Assembly (NCBI GenBank): GCA_012517905.1
Contig: JAAYUE010000072.1
Location: 1 to 48,722 of the forward strand
Reading direction: 5' to 3'
Length of the DNA: 48,722 bases
Source of the DNA: Clostridiales bacterium
Lineage (GTDB): Bacteria; Bacillota; Clostridia; Christensenellales; CAG-138
In this document: one piece after another, positions 26,189 to 33,920 of the stretch
Position numbering within the stretch: the first letter of the stretch is position 1
Layout of the letters: each line of letters opens with the position of its first letter
Notes under the pieces: generated by a model
Seen by the model: the letters and a program-made list of their open reading frames with translations, nothing else
Database searches by the model: none
What the model was told of the DNA's origin: nothing
Made by a program: the position numbers and the translations under genes

Positions 26189-27478
26189 ATGGGCATCAGG
26201 CTGGCAATCATCGGCGCAGGCAGCACATACTGTCCGGAACTCATGCAGGGACTGATTCGCCGCAGAGAGATTCTGCAGATTGACGAGCTTCGCCTGTCGG
26301 ACATCGACGAGTCGCGGCTCAATATCGTCGGCGAGTTCTGCGAGCGCGTGCTGCTGGAAAACGGCCTGCAGCCGCGCATCACGCGTACGACGGACCTCGC
26401 GCGCGCGCTCGACGGCGCGGATTTCGTCGTCACGCAGATCCGCGCGGGAAAGCTCGAGGCGCGCATTCGGGACGAGAAGATTCCGCTGAATTTCGGCCTC
26501 ATCGGGCAGGAGACCACCGGAATCGGCGGCTTCACTAACGCGCTGCGCACCATACCGCAGATGGAAGCGATTGCCGCCGCCGTGGAGCGGTATGCGCCCG
26601 ACGCATGGCTCATCAATTTTGCAAACCCTTCCGGCATCGTGACCGAATATCTGCTGAATCATACGCCGCTCAAGGCGGTCGGACTTTGCAATCTGCCCAT
26701 CGGCGCGCAGGAGCGCATCGCAAAACTGCTCGGCCTGCCCATGGAGCAGGTCCGTCTCGAGACCGCGTCTCTTAACCACTGCGGCGCGATCACGGCGGTA
26801 TACGTCGGCGACGAAAACGTCCTGCCGGCGCTCCTCGAGCCGAGCGCGCTGTACCGCGCGTCCCAGCAGGATGAGTGGGTGAAGAATTACCGCCCGATCA
26901 TCGAGCTGCTCGGCGCGGTTCCAAACGATTATCTGCAGTATTTCTTCTATCGCGAGAGAAAGCTCAACGAATTAAAAAGCGTCTCGCAGACGCGCGGCGA
27001 AGTTTGCCAGGATATCGAGGCGCGCCTGCTCTCCTACTATGCGGACGAGCGGACGAACACCATCCCGCCGATGCTTGCCGAACGCGGCGGGCATCTCTAT
27101 TCCGAGGCAGCCGTCGCGCTCATCGCGTCGCTGTCCGGCGCGCAGCCGGGCCATCACGTGCTGGACGTGCAAAACAAAGGCGTGCTCGATTTCCTGCCGG
27201 AAAACAGCGTCATCGAGACAAGCTGCCATGTCGAAAAGGGCCGCATCACGCGTAACCCGCCCGCCGTCCGTCCAAACGAAGTGCTTCGATCGCTGCTCGT
27301 CAGCGTAAAGGCGTTCGAAACGCTCTGCGTGCGCGCTGCGCTCACGGGCGACCGCGCGACGGCGCTGCAGGCGCTCGCCTGCAATCCCATCACGGCCGAC
27401 CTCGATCTGGCGGCGCCGTGTCTCGAGGAGATGCTCGAACAAAACCGTTCCCTGCTGCCCCGCTTTTTTCCGAGCTGA
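26189..27478 (+). CDS. GH4 family 6-phospho-beta-glucosidase-like enzyme
   Basis: A 429-residue NAD- and metal-dependent glycosidase. The Rossmann start LAIIGAGSTYCPEL binds NAD. GQETTGIGGFTNALRTIPQM near residue 109 and the metal-site residues in GLCNLPIG (Cys) and SLNHCG (His) are typical of GH4 enzymes acting on 6-phospho-glucosides through an oxidation-elimination mechanism. The alpha or beta preference cannot be settled by eye; the GQETTG box points to the 6-phospho-beta group. GGGAGG lies 6 nt before the ATG. No PTS gene is visible nearby; a BadF-type kinase follows 87 nt downstream. Confidence 0.9.
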   Translation: MGIRLAIIGAGSTYCPELMQGLIRRREILQIDELRLSDIDESRLNIVGEFCERVLLENGLQPRITRTTDLARALDGADFVVTQIRAGKLEARIRDEKIPLNFGLIGQETTGIGGFTNALRTIPQMEAIAAAVERYAPDAWLINFANPSGIVTEYLLNHTPLKAVGLCNLPIGAQERIAKLLGLPMEQVRLETASLNHCGAITAVYVGDENVLPALLEPSALYRASQQDEWVKNYRPIIELLGAVPNDYLQYFFYRERKLNELKSVSQTRGEVCQDIEARLLSYYADERTNTIPPMLAERGGHLYSEAAVALIASLSGAQPGHHVLDVQNKGVLDFLPENSVIETSCHVEKGRITRNPPAVRPNEVLRSLLVSVKAFETLCVRAALTGDRATALQALACNPITADLDLAAPCLEEMLEQNRSLLPRFFPS

Positions 27479-27565
27479 CGAGCGCGGTCGGCCAAGGGAC
27501 CGCCGTAATCCGGGCGCTTTTTGAACACGAATTCTTTCAAAATCCAATATCAGGGTTTGCTTTAT

Positions 27566-28516
27566 ATGGAACAAAAACGATGTTATCTCGCCGTTGACGG
27601 GGGCAACTCCAAAACCGAATACCGCCTGCTCGACGCCTCCGGCGCGATCATCGCCGCGCGGCGCGGCGGCGGCAGCAACCACGAAACCCTTCCCGGCGGG
27701 TTCGAGGACGCGGCGGACGTGCTCTTTGGCGAACTCGGCGCGCTGCTTGCGTCGCAGGGATTCGCGCCGGAAGATGCGGCGGACGCGGTGCTCGGCCTTG
27801 CGGGCGCGGACTACGACGAAGAAGCGGACGCGCTGCGCCAGGCGCTGGAGTCGCGCGGGCTGAAACGCTGCCTCGTTTGCAACGACGGGTACCTCGGCGT
27901 GATGGCCGGCATCGAAGGCGGCGTGGGCGTTTGCTACTCGGCCGGCTCCGGTGTGACCTGCGCCGGCCTGAACGCGGAAGGCGGACGCGCGCAGTTTGGC
28001 GGCATCGGCGTGCTCTGCGGCGACACCGGCGGCGGCTTCGACATCGCCGCGTTTGTCTACCGCTGCGTCTACCAACACCTGTTTTTCGATAAAGCGTATA
28101 CGACGCTTAAGGACGCTTTTTTTACGCTCTTCGACGTGCATACGCCCGAAGCGTTTCGCGCCGCCGCCGCACGGATTCAGAACGAGGACGCGGCGCGTCA
28201 GCTCATCGGCCTCTTTTTTACCGCGGTGGAAACGGGGGACGAACTTGCCCTTCGCTATGCGGCGCAGGCAGCGGCCCATGCGGCGGATTGCATCATTGCA
28301 ACCGCGGACGCGCTCTCGCTGAAACCGCTGGTGCAGGTTGCGCTCTCGGGCTCGATCATGACCGCCGTCGCGCCGCCGGCCTATCGGCGCATGATCGAAT
28401 ATGAACTCTACCGCCGAAAAGGCAAGATTTTTCAGCTGCGCGTCAACGATCGCCAGCCGGTGGAGGGCGCGGTGCGCTGGGTTCGCCTGCGAAACGGACT
28501 CCCCGCATCGCTGTAA
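27566..28516 (+). CDS. BadF/BadG/BcrA/BcrD-family kinase, N-acetylglucosamine kinase-like
   Basis: A 316-residue ASKHA-fold protein. The phosphate-1 motif DGGNSKTEYRLLD lies at 11-23. A second glycine-rich part (YSAGSGVTCAG, then GVLCGDTGGGFD) and an adenosine motif (VALSGSIM) follow. Family members include N-acetylglucosamine and N-acetylmuramic acid kinases and, more distantly, activases of dehydratases. The setting after a GH4 enzyme favours a sugar kinase. The start is chosen at ATG 27566 with only a weak AGGG site; a TTG at 27521 would add 15 residues. The gap to GH4 can form a weak hairpin that may lower expression. Confidence 0.8.
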   Translation: MEQKRCYLAVDGGNSKTEYRLLDASGAIIAARRGGGSNHETLPGGFEDAADVLFGELGALLASQGFAPEDAADAVLGLAGADYDEEADALRQALESRGLKRCLVCNDGYLGVMAGIEGGVGVCYSAGSGVTCAGLNAEGGRAQFGGIGVLCGDTGGGFDIAAFVYRCVYQHLFFDKAYTTLKDAFFTLFDVHTPEAFRAAAARIQNEDAARQLIGLFFTAVETGDELALRYAAQAAAHAADCIIATADALSLKPLVQVALSGSIMTAVAPPAYRRMIEYELYRRKGKIFQLRVNDRQPVEGAVRWVRLRNGLPASL

Positions 28517-28535
28517 CGCCGGGTGTTACGTCCCT

Positions 28536-28560
28536 AAGCCGCCTTCGGGCGGCTTTTTCG
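28536..28560 (+). terminator. Terminator after the BadF-type kinase gene
   Basis: AAGCCGCC-TTCG-GGCGGCTTTTT, a UUCG-capped 8-bp stem with a T-run, ends the GH4-kinase unit. Confidence 0.9.
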
Positions 28561-28579
28561 CGCAATCGACGCGCGGATG

Positions 28580-28588
28580 TGCTATAAT
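28580..28588 (+). promoter_or_regulatory. Extended -10 promoter of the uridine-kinase-like gene
   Basis: TGC-TATAAT, a perfect extended -10, lies just after the upstream terminator and about 59 nt before the ATG. No clear -35 is seen. Confidence 0.6.
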
Positions 28589-28646
28589 CACTCTGTTCGC
28601 TCCGTCGCAACCGGGGCGGACGAATTTTTCACCAAACGGAGCCCGC

Positions 28647-29261
28647 ATGACCACAACGACCCAAAAGACACCCGCCGTATTCGTCGACGAGGCGGACGAC
28701 GCCGTCGCCGCCCGCGTCGCCGAACTGCTGCATACCAAAGAGCGCGTGCTGATCGCCATCGACGGCAACTGCTGTTCGGGCAAGACGACGAGCGCCGAAC
28801 GCCTCGGCAAACGTCTCGGCGCGAGCGTGTTTCATATGGACGACTACTTTCTCCAGCCGCACATGCGCACGTCCGACCGGCTGAACCGGCCCGGCGGAAA
28901 CGTGGACGCGGGGCGGTTCTTTCTCGATGTGCTCCTGCCCGTCTCGCGCGGGGAGACCGCGCACGTGCGCCGCTACGACTGCCGCGAGGGCGTGCTGCTG
29001 CCGCCCGTCGCCGTCGATCCCGGCCGCGTCGTCATCGTCGAGGGGGCTTACAGCCTGCACCCGCTGCTCGCGCCGTATTATGACATCAAGCTGTTCTGCC
29101 GCGTGGACACCGCGCTTCAGATCGACCGCATCCGCCTGCGAAACGGCGAGGATCGGCTGCAGGAATTTCAAAACCGCTGGATTCCGCTGGAAAACGCGTA
29201 TTTCAACGCGCTCGATATCGAGCAAAGCTGCGATATCGTCATCAAATCCACCCAGCGATAA
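28647..29261 (+). CDS. Uridine kinase-like P-loop phosphotransferase
   Basis: A 204-residue P-loop kinase. The Walker A motif GNCCSGKT spans residues 40-47, followed by VFHMDDYF (62-68), a segment typical of uridine/phosphoribulokinase-like enzymes, and VVIVEGAYSLHP near residue 130. It may phosphorylate uridine or another small alcohol; the substrate cannot be read from the sequence. CGGAG lies 5-6 nt before the ATG. It is a single-gene unit between its own promoter and a shared terminator. Confidence 0.8.
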   Translation: MTTTTQKTPAVFVDEADDAVAARVAELLHTKERVLIAIDGNCCSGKTTSAERLGKRLGASVFHMDDYFLQPHMRTSDRLNRPGGNVDAGRFFLDVLLPVSRGETAHVRRYDCREGVLLPPVAVDPGRVVIVEGAYSLHPLLAPYYDIKLFCRVDTALQIDRIRLRNGEDRLQEFQNRWIPLENAYFNALDIEQSCDIVIKSTQR

Positions 29262-29275
29262 ACGTTCAAGACCTG

Positions 29276-29304
29276 AAAAACACGCCTCTTCAGGCGTGTT
29301 TTTG
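29276..29304. terminator. Bidirectional terminator between the uridine-kinase-like and dnaJ-like genes
   Basis: AAAAACACGCCT-CTTC-AGGCGTGTTTTT forms a perfect stem with A- and T-tracts, so it can end transcripts from both sides. Confidence 0.9.
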
Positions 29305-29329
29305 TGTTTGGTAAGTTTGTTCGGAAAAA

Positions 29330-29962
29330 TCAGCAGCAGTCCCCGCCGCAGCAGCAGTTCAGGCACATGAGCGCGGAGCAGACGTCGCAGCAGGGCGAAG
29401 CGTCCAGACTGCCGTTTCCGCCGTTCTGATAGGCTCTGCCCGAGTTGTTGAGCGAGACGTACGCGTTTCGGTATTCAGGGTTGTTCGGCTCCGCTTCGTA
29501 TGCGCGGCTGATGCAGGCGAACGCCTTTTCGTACCAGCCCTGCCTGAGGTAGATCACGCCGTAGAGATAGTTCCATTCGGCATTGTGCACGCTGACCCCG
29601 TCGAGGACCTCCCGCGCGGAGGTCAGGTTGTTCTGGTTGATGAACGAACGCGCCCGCGCAAACTCCGCCGCAAACGGACCGCTGTACGCCGTTCCGTTCG
29701 GACGAGAGTACGCGCCGCCGGCGTTATAGGAGCCATAGGCGCCGGAAGACGAGGAGCCGTAGTTCGCGCTTCCCGTCGTCTGCTTTCTGGTGAGCATTTC
29801 ATATGCCTGATTGATTTCCTTGAGCTTCTCTCCGGCCAGTTCCTTGAGGGGATTGTCCGTGTATTTGTCCGGATGGTATTTCTTCACCAGCTCCAGATAC
29901 GCGGCGCGAATCTCCTACTGCGAGGCGTTTTCACTCACACCAAGAACTTTGTAGGGGTTCAT
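29330..29962 (-). pseudogene. J-domain protein interrupted by an in-frame amber codon
   Basis: The frame starts at ATG 29962 with AAAGGAG upstream and reads MNPYKVLGVSENASQ, a typical J-domain start. Codon 16 is TAG (29915-29917). The frame then goes on without further stops: EIRAAYLELVKKYHPDKY with the HPD motif, a Gly/Ser/Tyr-rich middle, a TPR-like helical part (YLYGVIYLRQGWYEKAFACI) and a Cys-rich tail (SPCCDVCSALMCLNCCCG). One base change, GAG to TAG, would explain the break. A GTG at 29887 could restart translation but would lose helix I of the J-domain. It may be a true nonsense mutation, a readthrough site or a sequencing error. Its ATG overlaps the upstream gene by 4 nt. Confidence 0.8.
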
Positions 29963-30831
29963 TCCTTGTCTCCTTTATCCTTCTGCGGCGCGGTTTGAGC
30001 ATCGCAGCCTTCCTGCCCGGCAAGCACGCGCTTTTGCGTGTGCGTCAGCCCCAGGCGCATGATGTTATCCAGAAGTCCGTTCGGCGCGCTCAGCGAGAGC
30101 AGATCGTAACCCTTCTCCGCTTCGTTTTTCGTGATGTTGAGCAAAAACGCCGCGCGCTCGCACGTCATCTGCGAAAGCAGAAACGGATTGTAGCCGCCGC
30201 GCTTGGCGTCGCTTTCGCGATCATCCCACGCGTCCACGAGATAGACCCATTTCCCGAGGTTATAAAACATCCATTCCGCGGCCGCGCGCTCGCTCTGCGG
30301 CAGCATGGGCGCATGCAGAACGACGTCCGCAAGCAGTCTGCCAAATGCGTCGCTCGGCTCGTCCGTGGAGGCGACTCCCTCCGCTTCCACGACGCGGAGG
30401 CTCGCCATGCTCCGGCCGATCGCCTCGTCCAGCGAGGGGTGCGCCCCGGCCGCCTTGCGATAGGCGCGCAGAAGCGCAAGGCGTGAAACCGCCGCCGACG
30501 CGCTCTTTTCGTCCGCCGCGTCGTCCGCCGCCTTATACCAGGCGAGCAGCACGTTGACGTCCGCCGCATAGTCCAGCTCGAGCGAGGGCTGTGCGATGGG
30601 CCGCTTTCCACGATAGACGCGCGGGCCGCAGTTGCCGGCCGAAAACTTCGCCCCGCCGGTCACGGCTAAGAGCACCAGCGCAAGAAACGCGCAGTCATAG
30701 CTCAGCGTGAGCCGCTCCAGCTGGCCATAGCGCCTGCCGATGCTCTTGCAAAGCCCGCAGTAGAGCCCGCGGTACTCCGCTTGCTCGCGCACCTTCAGTT
30801 CGCATTCCAGCGGGCGGATATATCCGAACAT
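29959..30831 (-). CDS. DUF5685-type protein coupled to the J-domain gene
   Basis: A 290-residue protein whose N-terminus (MFGYIRPLECELKVREQAEY, then YCGLCKSIGRRYG) matches the DUF5685 family as I remember it, a family often next to dnaJ-like genes in Clostridia. The CxxC at residues 25-28 may bind metal. The rest is mostly helical, with KWVYLVDAWDDRESDAKRGG around residue 195. It has an extended -10 promoter and an AAAGGA site. The stop overlaps the dnaJ-like ATG (ATGA), so the two are translationally coupled. The function is unknown. Confidence 0.75.
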   Translation of the reverse strand: MFGYIRPLECELKVREQAEYRGLYCGLCKSIGRRYGQLERLTLSYDCAFLALVLLAVTGGAKFSAGNCGPRVYRGKRPIAQPSLELDYAADVNVLLAWYKAADDAADEKSASAAVSRLALLRAYRKAAGAHPSLDEAIGRSMASLRVVEAEGVASTDEPSDAFGRLLADVVLHAPMLPQSERAAAEWMFYNLGKWVYLVDAWDDRESDAKRGGYNPFLLSQMTCERAAFLLNITKNEAEKGYDLLSLSAPNGLLDNIMRLGLTHTQKRVLAGQEGCDAQTAPQKDKGDKE

Positions 30832-30859
30832 TGCCGTTTCCTTTCTGCATCCGCAAAGT

Positions 30860-30888
30860 ATTGTATCATGGCAGGGCCCCTGTGAGAA
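30860..30888 (-). promoter_or_regulatory. Promoter of the DUF5685-dnaJ unit
   Basis: On the minus strand TTCTCA is followed after 17 nt by TACAAT, with TGA directly before it (extended -10). The leader would be about 22 nt and holds the AAAGGA site. Confidence 0.65.
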
Positions 30889-30956
30889 TGCCTTTTTTCC
30901 GTCGATGATGTGAACGAATGTGAAACAACGCCCGAAAACGGCCTGTTTCAGCGCGC

Positions 30957-30986
30957 AAAAAAACCGCGAACGAAACTTTCGCGGTT
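30957..30986 (-). terminator. Terminator of the DUF1858 gene
   Basis: On the minus strand AACCGCGAA - 7 nt - TTCGCGGTT is followed by more T residues. It lies 25 nt after the stop. Confidence 0.9.
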
Positions 30987-31011
30987 CGTTTTGCCCGGTT
31001 TTTCCCGCGCG

Positions 31012-31212
31012 TTATTTCGCCGCGAGATACTTGTTGATGTCGCCGACGAGCGTGTCGGGGTTGATTCCGTGCACCGCACAAGCCTGCTCAATCGTCTCGC
31101 CATGCGCCATGGCGCAGCCGAGGCAGTGCATGCCCGCATCCATGAGAATTTCGGCGGTGCCTTCGTCCAGCTCGATCACCTGCTGAATCAGCATATCTTT
31201 CGTTGCCTGCAT
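31012..31212 (-). CDS. DUF1858 small disulfide protein
   Basis: A 66-residue protein with the DUF1858 signature GMHCLGCAMAHGETIEQAC: Cys30 and Cys33 form a redox CxxC, and Cys45 follows in the next helix. Members are annotated as hybrid-cluster-associated or ScdA-like N-domains; their role is unclear. The start at 31212 has GGAGG 9 nt upstream; an ATG at 31218 would leave only 3 nt. It is a single-gene unit with its own promoter, a structured leader and a terminator. Confidence 0.85.
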   Translation of the reverse strand: MQATKDMLIQQVIELDEGTAEILMDAGMHCLGCAMAHGETIEQACAVHGINPDTLVGDINKYLAAK

Positions 31213-31317
31213 TGTCATTATCCTCCAATAGTTCGCTGTCCCGATGCCGGAATCCGCGGCGCCAGCCGGGATTCCGGCCAATTGCCGCCGGAACGACCGG
31301 CGCAGAAACACTAGTTA
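31213..31317 (-). other. Structured leader of the DUF1858 gene
   Basis: The predicted 105-nt leader contains two strong hairpins on the minus strand: CGCCGG-5 nt-CCGGCG (31286-31302) and a perfect 9-bp stem CCGGAATCC / GGATTCCGG with a 13-nt GC-rich loop (31247-31277). No match to a known riboswitch is recognised. Confidence 0.5.
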
Positions 31318-31323
31318 TTTAGT

Positions 31324-31351
31324 AGTATATCATGCTTTCCCAAAAAGCCAA
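31324..31351 (-). promoter_or_regulatory. Promoter of the DUF1858 gene
   Basis: On the minus strand TTGGCT is followed after 16 nt by TATACT with an upstream TGA (extended -10). The -35 lies inside the terminator of the preceding gene. Confidence 0.5.
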
Positions 31352-31358
31352 GCTTTTT
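31342..31358 (-). terminator. Compact terminator of the zinc-ribbon membrane protein gene
   Basis: AAAAAGC-3 nt-GCTTTTT begins at the base right after the stop codon. It overlaps the -35 of the next promoter. Confidence 0.5.
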
Positions 31359-31814
31359 TTAACTGCGCGTTTCAAAAATGTTGCCGCAGTTCGTGCAGGT
31401 TACGCGAATTCTCCCCTTGCCGCGCGGCACACGGAGCCTCTGCGCGCACTGCGGACAGATGAAATACTTATACTGCCGCATCTCGTTCCAGGTCGGGTTC
31501 TTTTTTGCGCGCCTCGCGCGCTTTGCCGTCGTCTGCGCGCCGGCGCTCCTTGCGCGAAACGTGCGCCGAAACCAGTCTTTGACCCCTGTGACTAAGGTTA
31601 AATACTTCAGGTTTTCCTGATAACGCCTGCCCGTGTCCCTGCTCGTCATGCGAACGACCATCAGCACCAGCAGCACGGCGCCGAGCCCTGTGAACACGTA
31701 TCTGACCCAGCCGCCGAGCGCCGACAGAAACATGCCGATGATGGTGAGCACCAGCGCCGTGATCATCATCGCGCGGTTGAGTTCGTCCAGATTTCTTTGC
31801 CTCTGTTGAAACAT
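31359..31814 (-). CDS. Membrane protein with C-terminal zinc ribbon
   Basis: A 151-residue protein with two membrane helices (about 15-35 and 38-56), a basic cytosolic linker (RRTFRARSAGAQTTAKRARR) and a C-terminal zinc ribbon formed by CPQC and CTNC (residues about 120-144). No named family is recognised. It follows the GH13 gene and a duplicated fragment of that gene's end, and has a GAGAGGG-type site before its ATG. Its role is unknown. Confidence 0.75.
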   Translation of the reverse strand: MFQQRQRNLDELNRAMMITALVLTIIGMFLSALGGWVRYVFTGLGAVLLVLMVVRMTSRDTGRRYQENLKYLTLVTGVKDWFRRTFRARSAGAQTTAKRARRAKKNPTWNEMRQYKYFICPQCAQRLRVPRGKGRIRVTCTNCGNIFETRS

Positions 31815-31895
31815 GATATCCCTCTCTCCGGTTTGGTGCGGCGGATCGCCCGCCGATCGTTATTTCGTTTGATAGAGCCGCGCAGTCAGCGGCGG
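31808..31895 (-). repeat. Downstream copy of an 88-bp direct repeat
   Basis: Matches 31922-32009 with two mismatches (31820 and 31856), offset 114 bp. It carries the last codons and stop of the amylase (PPLTARLYQTK) plus the binding site and ATG of the membrane protein gene. Confidence 0.95.
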
Positions 31896-31928
31896 TAAGG
31901 TTTGGTATTCTATGGTTCGGAGAAACAT
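31860..31928 (-). CDS. 22-codon mini-ORF created by duplication of the amylase 3' end
   Basis: The ATG of the upstream repeat copy opens a frame reading MFLRTIEYQT and ending in PPLTARLYQTK, the same C-terminus as the amylase. A GAGAGGA site precedes it. The frame exists because a unique 26-nt spacer joins the two repeat copies in phase. It may be only a by-product of duplication, or translated as a coupling peptide. Confidence 0.4.
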   Translation of the reverse strand: MFLRTIEYQTLPPLTARLYQTK

Positions 31929-32009
31929 GATATTCCTCTCTCCGGTTTGGTGCGGCGGATCGCCCGCCGGTCGTTATTTCGTTTGATAGAGCCGCGCAGT
32001 CAGCGGCGG
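31922..32009 (-). repeat. Upstream copy of the 88-bp direct repeat (true amylase 3' end)
   Basis: Contains the real stop codon of the GH13 gene (31974-31976) and a ribosome binding site and ATG 46 nt further on. See the matching copy at 31808-31895. Confidence 0.95.
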
Positions 32010-33914
32010 CAGCACGGTCTTGAGCTCGCCGTTATAGATCTGGGTCGTCTCGCCCGTCAGCACGTCGGTCAAATCGCCTGCAAGCGCGACGGGCGTCTCC
32101 CCGTCCGGTCCCTGCGGCATGTCGTCGGGATGCAGGATCACGCTCTGCGCGCGATCGCTTCGGTTGATCAGCAGCACCGCCTGCTCGCCGGTTTCCGGCA
32201 GCCAGCGCAGCACCGCATACATCTCCGGCGAAAGCGCGCCCATGCGGCAAAGGCCCCTCTTGAGCGCCCCGCTCTCCGCGCGCGCGCGCATGAGCGCCGT
32301 ATAGCCCGCAAACACCGCCTCGTTTTCCGAGCCCCAGGGATAAGTGCCGCGATTAAAGGGATCGCTCATGCCGGTCATACCGGCCTCGTCTCCATAATAC
32401 ACGGAGGGTACGCCCGGCAGCGCCATCTGCAGCGCCGCGGCGAGAATCAGCCGCAAAAACCCCTTCTTCTGGTCCTTCTCGCTCGGGTGATAGGCCGCCT
32501 GCAGCTTACGCGAGACGGAGTTGCGGTCCGGCGCGCCGGAGAGCGCAGTCGCCGCGCGGATGATGTCGTGCGAAGAGATCAAATTGAGGCAGGCTTCATA
32601 AAACGGCCTCGGGTAATGCTCCCGCTGGGTCTGCAGCGCATGATCGAGCGCATACGCGTCCGAATGTCCGGTCAGAAACGCGACCATCGCTTCCGTAAAG
32701 ACATAGTTCATGGCGCTGTCCAGCTCGTCGCCGTCGACATAGCCGCGCCTGCCCTCGGGGCCGTATTTGTTGGAGCAATCCTCCCAGACCTCGCCGAGCA
32801 GCACACCCTCGGGGTCGTCCTGCTTCACGCGGCGGCGCAGATAGCGAATGAACTCGTCCGGCAGTTCGTCCGCAACGTCCAGCCGCCAGTCCTTCGCGCC
32901 GACGCCCGCCCAATGTGCGAGCACGCCCTGATCGCCCGTGATAAACGCCGTATACCCCGGCTCCAGCTCGTTGACGTTCGGCAGGCTCGGAAAGCCCCAC
33001 CAGCTGTCGTAATGGTCCTTGTCGCCATGGAAGGTATACCAGCTGCGGTACGGCGAATCCTCCGCCTCATAGGCGCCGACGTCGTCGTAGCGAGAAAACT
33101 TGTCGAAATACCGGCTGTCCGCGCCGGTGTGCGAAAACACGCCGTCGAGCATGATGCGCATGCCCTTTTGCCCCGCCTCCGCGCAGAGCGCGCGAAACTC
33201 GTCCTCATTGCCGAAGATCGGGTCGATGCGGTGGTAGTCCGCCGTGTCGTAGCGGTGGTTGCTGCCGGACTCGAACACCGGATTGAGGTAGATCGTCGTC
33301 ACGCCGAGCCCCGCGAGATAGTCGAGCTTTTCGCGGATGCCGTTACTATCCCCGCCAAAGAAGTCGTTCGGCTCATAATCCTCCTGCCCCGGCGCGGGCG
33401 TATAGCAGACTTCCTCGCTCCAGCGGTCATGGATGCGCAGAAAGCGCCCTTTCTCCATGTGGTACCTGGTCCGCTCGCGAAAGTCTTCCCAGCTGCTCCT
33501 GCGGAAACGGTCCGGAAATATCTGATAGACGATGCCCTCGCGCCAGTGCTGCGGCGTTCGAAACGCGCCGTCGTATACGGTGATCTGATAGGCGCGCGGC
33601 TCGTGCGACTCCAGCCGCCCCTCGCCGCTGTCCGCGCCGTAATACTGCGTCCGCCCGTCGTTCGTGCGGATGATGAAATAATACCAGACGAGGCAGGGCA
33701 CCTCTGGCATGGCGATGTCGCCGCGGGCGCGGCCATCGGACACGGCGAGATCAAAAAACGACTCCACGCCAAACTGGTTATACAGCCTCAGCTGTACGCG
33801 CGCCGATGGGTCGCCGCCGGCCTCGGCCTCGATATGGACGCTCGTCTTGCAGGGCACCGCACCCTGCGGCCTGCGAAACGAGAGAAACCTCGAATGATGT
33901 CGAAACGTAATCAT
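31974..33914 (-). CDS. GH13 alpha-amylase / neopullulanase-like enzyme
   Basis: A cytosolic starch- or maltodextrin-degrading enzyme of 646 residues without a signal peptide. An N-terminal beta-domain (about 1-110) precedes the TIM barrel. Catalytic region I is MLDGVFSHTG. The nucleophile is Asp in DWRLDVADE (346), the acid/base Glu in LLGEVWED (375), and the third Asp in NLISSHD (450). A C-terminal beta-domain ends in LPPLTARLYQTK. Domain order fits neopullulanase or cyclomaltodextrinase-like enzymes. The start is set at the ATG 33914 (MITFRHH), because a -10 hexamer ends 7 nt before it and no Shine-Dalgarno is present; an ATG 6 nt upstream lies inside the promoter spacing. Confidence 0.92.
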   Translation of the reverse strand: MITFRHHSRFLSFRRPQGAVPCKTSVHIEAEAGGDPSARVQLRLYNQFGVESFFDLAVSDGRARGDIAMPEVPCLVWYYFIIRTNDGRTQYYGADSGEGRLESHEPRAYQITVYDGAFRTPQHWREGIVYQIFPDRFRRSSWEDFRERTRYHMEKGRFLRIHDRWSEEVCYTPAPGQEDYEPNDFFGGDSNGIREKLDYLAGLGVTTIYLNPVFESGSNHRYDTADYHRIDPIFGNEDEFRALCAEAGQKGMRIMLDGVFSHTGADSRYFDKFSRYDDVGAYEAEDSPYRSWYTFHGDKDHYDSWWGFPSLPNVNELEPGYTAFITGDQGVLAHWAGVGAKDWRLDVADELPDEFIRYLRRRVKQDDPEGVLLGEVWEDCSNKYGPEGRRGYVDGDELDSAMNYVFTEAMVAFLTGHSDAYALDHALQTQREHYPRPFYEACLNLISSHDIIRAATALSGAPDRNSVSRKLQAAYHPSEKDQKKGFLRLILAAALQMALPGVPSVYYGDEAGMTGMSDPFNRGTYPWGSENEAVFAGYTALMRARAESGALKRGLCRMGALSPEMYAVLRWLPETGEQAVLLINRSDRAQSVILHPDDMPQGPDGETPVALAGDLTDVLTGETTQIYNGELKTVLPPLTARLYQTK

Positions 33915-33920
33915 AAGCAT

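Noticed and set aside
28401-28646. N-terminal extension of the uridine-kinase-like protein
   Set aside because: The upstream in-frame part crosses the kinase gene end, a terminator and a promoter. The ATG 28647 has its own binding site.
29915-29917. Reassignment of TAG to an amino acid in this genome
   Set aside because: At least two intact genes here (nagZ at 39906 and yybS at 38777) end in TAG exactly where their families end, so TAG acts as a normal stop.
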